This document shows, in pieces, positions 55,736-64,000 of a DNA stretch of 64,000 bases (positions are counted from its first letter, which is position 1; every line of letters starts with the position of its first letter). The notes beneath the pieces are model-generated. The model saw nothing but the letters and a program-made list of their open reading frames with translations. It did no database searches and had not been told where the DNA came from. This stretch comes from Theristus sp. LFF4_11 (taxonomy: Eukaryota; Nematoda; Chromadorea; Monhysterida; Xyalidae), in contig JASANC010000900.1 of the NCBI GenBank assembly GCA_030248135.1, forward strand, positions 1-64,000, in the 5' to 3' direction. The position numbers and the translations under genes are program-made.

Positions 55736-58700
55736 GTTTTTTTTATATTTGAAGCACGCCCCCCACCGATTCCGGAAACCCGAAGGTACCAAACTCCGGT
55801 GGGATTGGGGAACGGACGGCTCACCATCCCGTGGAACCAATACCCTCGCCACGTGAGGGGGACAGCCTCTAAGCCCCGCTCTGTCCTGGGGGCACCAGTG
55901 ATCTTAGCCCGATTTCGGTTTCGGTGGCCTGCGGTCGCTATATCCCCGCAGGGCAGCGAATCCGAAAGCTTTAGTTGAAAACGAGTGTAGTTATTAGAGT
56001 AGAGAGCTACACTGGCGGCACTCACTCACACACGGCTTTTTCGCATTCACTTGCCTGCTTCACAGCGATGCAATTTGTCAGTGTGCCGCACAGCACTTCT
56101 TCGTCACCGCAAATCGGAATATGCGGACCTTGCGGCTGCTTGCCTGAGAACACACATGAAAGAAAGAACATTATGTCATTGCAACAACAAATCATTGTCA
56201 AGCAAGAAAATTCAATAATTCTGATTCAACAATGACCAAAACTACGTTGCTGGCAAACAATGTTCCTATCGATAAAAAAAGGTCACTTGAAAAGAGAAAA
56301 AAATTCAAAAAAATCATTCTACCGGGATCGTGATAAACAATTTGCGGTAGGTGCCCGTGCAACGTTCCGACCGGCCAAACACGTGCTTTACCCTAAGAAT
56401 TAAAAATTTGTCCAAAATCTTCTAAACTTGAGCGAAAACTTGTCCAAAAGCAAACGCAAATATAAAAATCAATCCAACACTTGCTCAAAACGTCACCTTC
56501 GGTTTTGTGTTCACAGTAGCGGGCGGCACGACGGAAGCCCGCGGCTGGAACAGAGCAGGTACCGCGTATCGAATGGTCGGTTTCGGTTTCGGTTTCGGGT
56601 GGGAGGGAGTGGTGAACCCTGCACCGTATGAGTCTGTCGCTTTCGATTCTCCATACCTAGCCGTAGTCGCCTGATATGACGCCGGCGTTGTTGTGGCACC
56701 TCCGTAGGCCGCGGTCGTGGTCCCGCCATCGTACGGTGGCGACTGAGTTTGCAGGTAGGGATCAGGCTGTTTCGATGGATAGGCCGGCTCTGGAGGACTC
56801 GGAGGGCTCGGACCTGGATAGGGGTCCGGCTCGGACGGCTGGTAGGGCGGGTCGGTTGACCCGCCGTCGGGGGTCTTGTTGTAATTGTCCTGACCGTCTT
56901 CTTCTTCGGAACTGTCGCCATCTGGGAATGGCAACTCGAACGGCAGATACGGTTCCTCAGTGGTGCTACCGCCATCGTACGACGACGGTTGCGAGGGTTG
57001 CGGTTGATTGTTGGACTCCGAATATGGAGGGTCAGTCTGAGGGGGCGGTTCATATGGCGGCTCAGTTTCGTAGCCCGCTGTTGTCGTCGGCTCCACGTAC
57101 GGAGCCGGCGTGGTCGTGGGCTCTTGGTACGGCGCGGGTGTCAAGGGATCGAGCTCCGGATAACCGTCGTCAACATTAGTCTCCGAGTATCCTGGATCAC
57201 CGCCTGAGTGCGAGTCACCGCCGCGTTTGTAGTGCGCCCGATCGCGGTCATAGTCGCTGTACTCGTTGTATTGATCCGGTTGCGGATTGGTTGCGGGCGA
57301 ATGTCTCGGCTGCTCGTACGGCTCGTATTGACTGTAATCGGGCGTGGTGTAGACCCGCTGCGTGGTCGTCGTTGCGGGCGGCACATACGGTCGTCTTGTT
57401 GTGGTCGGTGGGACGTACGGCCGCGGCGTTGTGGTTGGTGGAGGTGGCGGCGGCGGCACGTACCGCGTCGTCTGTGGCTCCACGTACGGCGGTATCCGGG
57501 TCGGGTCGACAATGGGACCGTGGAAAAGACCGTAGTCAGGCACGGGGTAGACCTGATCGTCCGGATTGAGACCGTGATCGACGCGCGGTCTCTCGCGCGG
57601 CGTTGACGGGAACGTGTGCGCCTCGTAGTCGTTCGGGTCGTAATCGCCGATCGGGTATTGCTCACCGGGGTAGACCGGTGGGTGACCGCCGGCCCCGTGC
57701 GTTGAGCGAATGCTGCCCCCTGCCCTGTCCTCGTCTCCGCCCCTCGAGTTCGGATCTTCAACATTGTAATCTTGGTGATCGTAATCGGGGTACTGCGCCG
57801 GTTGCCCGCCGTGCGCGTAGTCCCCGCTCGCGAAGTTCCCGTGCGCATAATCGCCGTGCCCGCCATAGTCCGGGTAAGCGGCCTCATTTTCGCTGTACGC
57901 GTAGTCCCCGTCGGCGTAGCTCGCGTGTTCACTGCTGCCGCCGTGGTGCGGGTGGCGTAAATCGCGGTCGACAGGTTTCGGCGGAGTCGTCGGTCGACTG
58001 TTCGGGTCGCGATTCTCCGGCGGTAGATCGGGGTACTCGGCGTCAGTTTTGCCGCCGTCTTCGCCGCGACTGAACGCCGGGTGACTGGCGAGCTCCGGGA
58101 TCTGTGTGCGATAGGGATGTCGCTTTTTCGCGAAACGGTTTTGAAGTAATGACGTGATGATCTTTTTTCTCATTGACAATGTTAGCTTCCACTGAGAAAA
58201 CTGAACTAAACCCCATATCCCATAGCGTGTTGTAACGTGTGGCTCAATTTGCGGCAATGTGCCAATTTCCCGCAAACGCGCACCGCGTTCCGCAACTGTG
58301 TTGCAACAGCCGCATCATGGGTGGGTGTCATGGTGTGATGACCAGTCTTGTAATTTTTTTTCAAGACCCGAGAATAATCATCATCACAGTGTCCAGCGGA
58401 TGTTTGCCGTAAAACTTATTATCTTCTCTTTAAGGCCTGCGACTCAATGTGGTTGTGAACGTAAAAGGAAACCAGTTTCAATCTGTACGTGGTAATTCAG
58501 AATAGCCTAAAAGTGGCCCGTCCCTATTTAGGGGACTCGGATCCCTTTGCCAATTTTGAATTACCGCGTCGTGCATGAGACTGCTTACTCATCTGTGCGC
58601 GCATTGAGACGCGGGACCAAAATAAAAGATATTACGTGATAGTCGTAATCTGGCGGTGCCTCTGCGACCGGGTCCGCCTCCGAATATGAGTAGCCGTAGT

Positions 58701-58824
58701 CAGATTCGGACGCATAGTCACCGTAGTCGCCTTGACCATCGACCAGTTTAGTAACGGCGAAAATCGTCAAAAATGCAACCGTGGCCAGTCGTTGGACCGG
58801 CCAGTTAGCGTTGAGTGGTCGCAT
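54551..58824 (-). CDS. Secreted Tyr/Pro/Thr-rich protein with LDL-receptor class A modules
   Basis: Exons on minus: 58824-58636, 58101-56497, 56392-56323, 56143-56055, 55219-54551 (stop). Every junction is in phase; about 873 residues. It starts with a signal peptide (MRPLNANWPVQRLATVAFL, cleavage likely after VDG). A roughly 590-residue low-complexity part follows, rich in DY/PDY, PPY, TTT and PxY repeats, like a mucin or cuticle matrix protein. Three LDLa modules follow. The first (CGDEEVLCGTLTNCIAV + CDGRPHCLDFSDERAC) is split by a GC-AG intron; the second is FACASGTACLPPAQRCDGHANC..; the third is FRCDDGNCVPGQFRCDRSTDC... The acidic SDE motifs bind calcium in this family. The C-terminal 80 residues are basic and low in complexity. 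It is paralogous to the next gene upstream. An extracellular matrix or lipoprotein-binding role is inference. Confidence 0.85.
55715..55977 (-). repeat. Retroposon-like insertion with poly-A-like tail
   Basis: On the minus strand a GC-rich body (GGGCTTAGAGGCTGTCC, CCGGAGTTTGGTACC) is followed by a long A-rich tail (55709-55745 is T-rich on plus). The body matches 23440-23590. It lies in the GC-AG intron of the LDLa gene. Confidence 0.5.
58429..58634. repeat. MITE family A, abutting a 5' splice site (LDLa gene intron 1)
   Basis: TAAGGCCTGCGACTCAATG at the left and GCGGGACCAAAATAAAAGAT at the right. The element end touches the donor GTAATATC of exon 1 at 58635. Confidence 0.8.
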
Positions 58825-60515
58825 TTTTTTTCCGACACCTAAAAATGAAAGGTTTTGAGATTTTTTTTTCATCACGGAGACTGCCAGAGAGATCTTCACC
58901 ACACTATAATATGACGATATGTGGTTATGAATGTAAAGCGACGATTTTTCTGCATGTGGTGCGGATAATTTGATGGACTGTAAAAATGTTTCTGTGCGGT
59001 TATTATTGTGAAAGAGATGACAGATAGAGAAAGTTTTCGTTTTCAGAAATTCTAGATTCTGTTCTCCTGTGTGATTCGCTTTTCGCTTCAATATTTTTTG
59101 ACAGTGACAATGAATAAACGAGAAGAATTTACGCACAAATCAAAACACGTTTCACAATGGTCATATTGGAAAATTTGATAACAAACTGAGTGACCAATTT
59201 TCTGAACTTACTCATCCGCGCGTTTTTCAATCAAATTTCAAATTTGATATACGAGCAAGAAAAGTGCAAGTTTGAGAGAAATACAGGAACAATAACTTTG
59301 TGTAGGGGCTAACGCATATTGTCAAATTAGCTTTATGCTCATGTAGTGTCATCGATTTTTTGCAAGACGGTGACATTTTCGTAGGCATGCAGAACTGCTT
59401 TTCGCAACGAAAACGATAATCGAATGAATCAGCATAATTACTCAGTATAATTTTCAAAAACCTTAACCATCGATTTTGTCTTCTGCACTATACTTTTTGC
59501 ACACAGTTTCACTAACATCAGGAAAGACAATGCGTTTTTTGACATTCAAAAATATCCTTCTCGCATGCGCTGTGCACTCAAGTGTGGTGTGTTTTTCTAA
59601 AACATTTGCAACTGAAAAAATCAAGCAGTTTGAAGAATGATTTTACAGCATTTACAGAGCCTTAGAGCTGATTAGCTGTATTACAGAGCAGAACCAACCC
59701 AATCAGTAACAGCGTTACGTTTCAAATAACGCAATACTCAATAGGTGATCGCTTCTCCATTACTTTCTACATTTTCTATGATCAAATAAAAAGTTGTCAT
59801 GCTTTTTACAAAAAAAACTTGATTAGTGCTCGCCAGTGCACGATTAAAAGGCTTACGACTAACAAAAGAGGTTATGATGTCGACTTTTTAAAATCAAAAC
59901 ACAATGACAACAACCAGTAACCGTAGAAACAACTGCGAAGTTGATTACAATATTTTCGGCTTGACGGTCTCAATCCGAAAACAGAAGAGCTTAGTTTGAA
60001 GACTTTATGTCATAGTTGTAACAAGTAACGTATCGTTTTTCAACTGACACCTCTAAGCGGCAATAACTTGAAATGTAACAATAAAAGCAAAAGTTGGCAA
60101 CAAACAGTCATTTCCGCATATATGCAACGTCCATTTTTTCAAAAACTCGAACATATTACTTTCTTGTTTGTTCATGTACGACATGAAACATTCATCAAAT
60201 TTGACATCTGACTTTCGATATCTTCATTTTCTCTTTCAGACGGTTAAAATCAAAGGTCAAACAAAAATATAAACATCACGAAAGACTGCGGGGCATTTAT
60301 AAATTTGTTAAACAACATTCGACGGATAAAACCAGTTCATAAATCAAATGAACTGCTCAAACAAAAAAAACCGATTGAAAAGGTTCTTTATCATTCTCAT
60401 TATCAACATTATTAACAGCGCGCTGATTAGTTGCATATCACCATTATCAACAAACTTGATGCAGTGTGTGAAATTGAAAGCGTCACACGTGACTTGCAAT
60501 AAAAATCAAAAATGT
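58825..60515. other. Intergenic spacer between the two LDLa genes
   Basis: About 1.7 kb, AT-rich, without a supported gene, RNA or repeat. It would hold the promoter of the 54.5-58.8 kb gene and the 3' UTR of the 60.5-62.1 kb gene. Confidence 0.5.
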
Positions 60516-62134
60516 TCAAAAATTACTCCTCGACATCCGAAATCTTGCAAGCGGACTGAAAGCGGCGCGTTTCCGACGAGTCCGCCGAACTGGATTGCAG
60601 TCGGTCTCGTCTGAATTGTCGACACAGTCGTTCTGGCCGTTGCAGCGTTCGCTGAGCAGAATCTGAAAGAAAGCGACGTATTGAGTTGAATCTGAATTTG
60701 TTCAAAAACAACAACAACAACAACAAACGTTTAGAAGCCGATTCTACGCAACTAAGCCAATCAATCAAAACCGCAAAACGACAAACATATAGAACAACCA
60801 GGTCCTACAGTGTACAACGACGCAGCGTCTACGCAGCGTGTCCGCACGCGACCGAGCCCGCTCGATCGGCCAAATTGCGTCATTCATTACCTTTCCCACC
60901 TGTTGGGCGATGACCAACAACCAGGTCCAAAGGCCAAGGCCTACAAAACCAAACCCCCGCCCATTAGCAAGGTTAAAAAAGAACCACAAAAAACCAAAAC
61001 TCACACAACGGTGCCCGGAGTGGCAGGCGAACTCATCGTGCACGCATTTCACCGGCCACTCGCATGCTCGTTCATCCGACTCATCCGGACAGTCGATTCT
61101 GCCGTTGCACAACTTCGACTGGTGAATGCACTGGCGGAAGTCGCCGCACATCACGTGCTCCGACGGGCAGGCGCTCAGTTGTTGCGGTCGTGAACGTTGC
61201 TCTTCCTTCACCGTCGTCTCGATCGGCGGGATTTTCGTGGTGCTTGTCGGCGCTGGTGCTCTGGTCGTTTCGACTGGCGGCGGGTTTTCGGACGATTTTT
61301 CGAAGGCGCTTGGATCGGGCGACGACGGAGCCTTCCGACGTTGCACGGCAACGACTGAAAATGGGTGAATTGTCGAAGGGGTAACGGTCAAAATAAATGA
61401 AGATTCACTACATTGCGGAAATGTTGTCAACAAAACCGTCAACAGACGGTTTTTTTCTTTTTCAAACGATCAACAGGTTTTTTTTTGATTTTGTCCTAAC
61501 CTCCAGAAGAAACTAGCTGACGCTTTAGAGCCTGCTTTCTTAAAATGTTTTATGGTAACATAATTGACTCACACGGAAACGACGGAACATTGTTGCGGCC
61601 GTGGTGTCGCACGCCACCACCAACTGGCCCACCGTAGTTTCCACCGCCACCGCCAATTCCTGCATAACGGGTAACCTTCATTTTTCAAATTTTCTAACAG
61701 CGCAACCAGATAGCGCTAAATCTTTGCACAAAGTCCTTGTCCGAAGACCCTGCACATTTTCTCTCGCGCACCCGCAGTCACAGACAGACACACCAGCACA
61801 CGACCGCCACTGTAGTGTTCTTCGTCTGTTATTGTGTTTCACAAAATGTGCAACGGTTGCAGCAGACAAAACTTGTTTGAAATGAACCGCACAACCGTCA
61901 GACCTTGCAAAAAACGGGCAAAATCGAAAAAGGGCGACTTTTGCTACTTTTCATTTCGTAACTGGGTCGAACACCATTGTACATCGGCAGTCCATCGTCG
62001 CCGTACGTCAGACGCGGGAAATGTGACTCCGGAAGCAGGGTCACAGGGCCCAAGCGGTCCGGCGGCAGTGTGCGCCCGGCGAACGAATGCCCGCTGCCCC
62101 AGATCTCGTGCGGCGCGGGAATTTGGTAAGCGGC
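60516..62134 (-). CDS. Secreted protein with two LDL-receptor class A modules (5' end not found)
   Basis: Exons on minus: 62134-61975, 61659-61573, 61354-61005, 60662-60516 (TGA), with consistent phases. In order: a region with AYQIPAPHEIWGSGHSF and PVTLLPESHFPRLTYGDDG, a Gly-rich stretch spanning a splice, a Pro/Thr linker (PPVETTRAPAPTSTTKIPP), then LDLa 1 (CPSEHVMCGDFRQCIHQ... SDERAC) and LDLa 2 (CVHDEFACHSGHRC / ILLSERCNGQNDC... SDETDC). The tail has a dibasic RRTRRKR, a possible furin-type site. The SDERACEWPVKCVHDEFAC arrangement parallels SDERACHRPVHCWPYEFAC in the neighbouring gene, so the two are tandem paralogues. No start codon or signal peptide exon was found; it may lie in 62135-62617 or beyond the msp gene. 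Confidence 0.8.
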
Positions 62135-62617
62135 CTGGAGAGCGGTGACATGAGATTGGTTTTAACAATTGAAAGTGAAGAATTTGTAAAACATTTTTAT
62201 CATGACTACCGTAGTTATGAGAAATTGTCGTGCTGAGACCAAGAAGAGAAAGTGACAAAGCAGTGCAGTGATTGGCTTCAGTGGTTTTGGTGAAATGGTT
62301 TGTTTGTTTTATGGCTTTGGTTTGCTTGTTTTGTTTCATTTGTTTGTTTTCTTTTTCAAGTTCACTCGTGGTGTTTGCTTGTTAAACTCCGCTATTTAAT
62401 TTTTGATGAACTGGCCATGCATTGTTTTCTTGAGAATTGGAACACTTTTGTCAACAAGTCAGTGAATTTTCTTTACACGAAGAAAACAAAAAGCGTTAGT
62501 AGAACGGAATCATAGCGAATAACGCAATCAGTGAAATCACCACAAGCAGCAAAAAAATTGTGTGTTAAAAAGGAAATGCGAAAATCACGGAAGTCATCAG
62601 ATCGTAAAAGCCGCGCC

Positions 62618-62995
62618 TTAGAAGTTGTACTCGATCGGCAGGTTCTTGCGGCGCACCATGCCGTCACCCTGGAACCACTCGCGACGGAACTGCTTCGCGG
62701 CACCTTCGGGCGAGTTCGTCCACTCGAACGAGATGCGGTCGTTGTTCGTGTCCGCGCCCGGCTCGATCGGCTCGCATTTGATCGTCAGCATGCAGCTCTC
62801 CTTCGCGTCGAGGCAACCGCACGGCGGCTCAACCGACAGACGAGCCATGTTGGTGGTCTTGATCGCCCAGCCGATGCGGTGCGCGCCGTTGTTGGTCAGG
62901 CGGAGGTTGTACGCATTCTTCTCAGAGAACGGCGCGTTATAGACGACGCGCTTGTCCGGCTCCGTGATGATATCACCAGGCATGGCAGCAGACAT
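62618..62995 (-). CDS. msp: Major sperm protein (MSP)
   Basis: Intronless frame of 125 residues, near the usual 127. MSP polymerises into filaments that drive amoeboid crawling of nematode sperm, and it also acts as an oocyte signal. Visible family blocks: [69 protein letters not shown] and [20 protein letters not shown]. It ends EYNF where the common form ends EYNP. The first ATG (MSAAMPGD) is taken as the start; the next ATG five codons on would give the commoner MPGD start. MSP is an immunoglobulin-like fold acting in the cytosol. A near-identical truncated copy faces it at 63533. Confidence 0.97.
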   Translation of the reverse strand: MSAAMPGDIITEPDKRVVYNAPFSEKNAYNLRLTNNGAHRIGWAIKTTNMARLSVEPPCGCLDAKESCMLTIKCEPIEPGADTNNDRISFEWTNSPEGAAKQFRREWFQGDGMVRRKNLPIEYNF

Positions 62996-63532
62996 GATGA
63001 CTGGATGCTCGAGTTTCTTTAGGCGGGTGGAGAAGAAAGGAGGCTTTCAGACGATTCTGATGAGCTTGACGACAATGGAGTTCTGGGCTGATTTCGGTCG
63101 CTTATAAAGAGTTTCAACGGTCAATTAGAGGTCAATTATTTTTGAACAACAACTATCTTCGTTTGTTTTTAGTGCAATTTGAAGGAAATTAGTAACGGAA
63201 TAACGTGCATAATTACTGCAATTATCACAATTCCTTTGAGAAAAGGTGTTCAACTGTGTCTGGTAATGACCAAAATCACCGTAATTGACCAATTTTCCCC
63301 TGTTTATGCCCGTTGGAACTCGTAACGACTAAAATCTAACCCTGAACCGTGTCAGTTCTCATAACTCCGACCGAAAGTCTCCTTGGTTTTCTTCACTCGC
63401 ATCTTCCAACTCAGGTTCCGCTTTGTTGAACCAACATCTCCTCAGTCATGCCCATGTCAACCTGCCATGCCCATGTCAACCTGCCATGCCTCGGCGACAC
63501 AGAGATATCCAAGCTAAAGAGCCAACTTTCTG

Positions 63533-63850
63533 CCGTTCTCTGAGAAGAATGCGTACAACCTCCGCCTGATCAACAACGGCGCGCACCGCATCGGCTGGGC
63601 GATCAAGACCACCAACATGGCTCGTCTGTCGGTTGAGCCGCCGTGCGGTTGCCTCGACGCGAAGGAGAGCTGCATGCTGACGGTGAAGTGCGAGCCGATC
63701 GAGCCGGGCGCGGACACGAACAACGACCGCATCTCGTTCGAATGGACGAACTCGCCCGAAGGTGCCGCGAAGCAGTTCCGTCGCGAGTGGTTCCAGGGTG
63801 ACGGTATGGTGCGCCGCAAGAATCTGCCCATTGAGTACAACAACTTCTAA
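63533..63850 (+). pseudogene. msp: 5'-truncated major sperm protein copy
   Basis: From [12 protein letters not shown] to the stop this matches the msp gene on the other strand almost base for base (a T-to-I change, an I-to-V change and an extra Asn before the final Phe). The first 20 or so codons, encoding [16 protein letters not shown], are absent. The in-frame sequence upstream of 63533 reaches a TAA within 20 bases. The nearby ATGs at 63449-63490 are in other frames, and the short segment with ATG repeats a CATGCCCATGTCAACCTGC unit twice. It may be a pseudogene. An upstream exon outside the canonical position is possible but I did not find one. Confidence 0.75.
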
Positions 63851-64000
63851 GATGTTGCTTGCCATCTGATTGATGGCTTATTGTGCTTTTTTTATCAACG
63901 ACTTGTTTATTAGATCGCTTTTAAAATTTGCCACTGACCTAAAACTTTGGCGGACTTTGGGGATTGTTGTATAACGGATGTGTCGTTTCACAAGTTCTGC

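Noticed and set aside
56676..58073. Plus-strand frames of 60-167 residues
   Set aside because: Antisense shadows of the long Tyr/Pro-rich exon.
62531..63022. Plus-strand frame of 163 residues over the msp gene
   Set aside because: Antisense of msp; the same antisense frame appears over the second copy because the two genes are near-identical.

Overview
This window is nuclear DNA from a nematode. The firmest marker is an intact major sperm protein gene at the right end, a family known only from nematodes. The genes are also rich in introns, with GC-rich exons, AT-rich introns and TTTCAG-like acceptors. I cannot name the species, but the intron load and the repeats do not suggest Caenorhabditis elegans. 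All gene models were spliced by eye from reading-frame continuity, intron phase and family similarity; no transcript was available.

Layout. 1-5.98 kb: no gene, only mobile-element fragments and an odd A/C-only stretch. 5.98-16.85 kb (minus): the ribosome-biogenesis factor ESF1 in eight exons, its introns swollen by DNA transposons. 18.3-24.5 kb (minus): three tandem genes for small single-pass membrane proteins, each with a coding first exon of only six bases (ATGCCY). 25.3-30.7 kb (minus): an alpha/beta hydrolase of the ABHD17/Bem46 type with an extra N-terminal part. 32.2-35.5 kb (plus): a membrane protein with EGF-like repeats and a cytoplasmic PY-like tail; its 5' end was not found. 35.5-41.9 kb: gene-free, holding tRNA-like repeats, foldback elements and a probable Helitron of 2.7 kb. 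41.9-53.7 kb (plus): a complete SLC4 bicarbonate transporter in 27 exons (1042 codons, every junction in phase). 54.5-62.1 kb (minus): two tandem genes for secreted proteins with LDL-receptor class A modules, one with a long Tyr/Pro/Thr-rich region. 62.6-63.9 kb: an intact msp gene facing a nearly identical, 5'-truncated msp copy.

The genes do not form an obvious pathway. What links the window is the interplay of introns with DNA transposons. Several insertions still show perfect 8-9 bp target duplications. The outstanding case is ESF1 intron 2: it equals one 1007-bp inverted-repeat element plus one 8-bp target duplication, and splicing it out restores the ancestral coding sequence exactly. 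That is the signature of an introner, a transposon that creates an intron on insertion. Other highlights are a hAT-like element whose internally deleted relative has jumped into it in inverse orientation, two GC-AG introns in unrelated genes, and a short-element family that often sits right against 5' splice sites.
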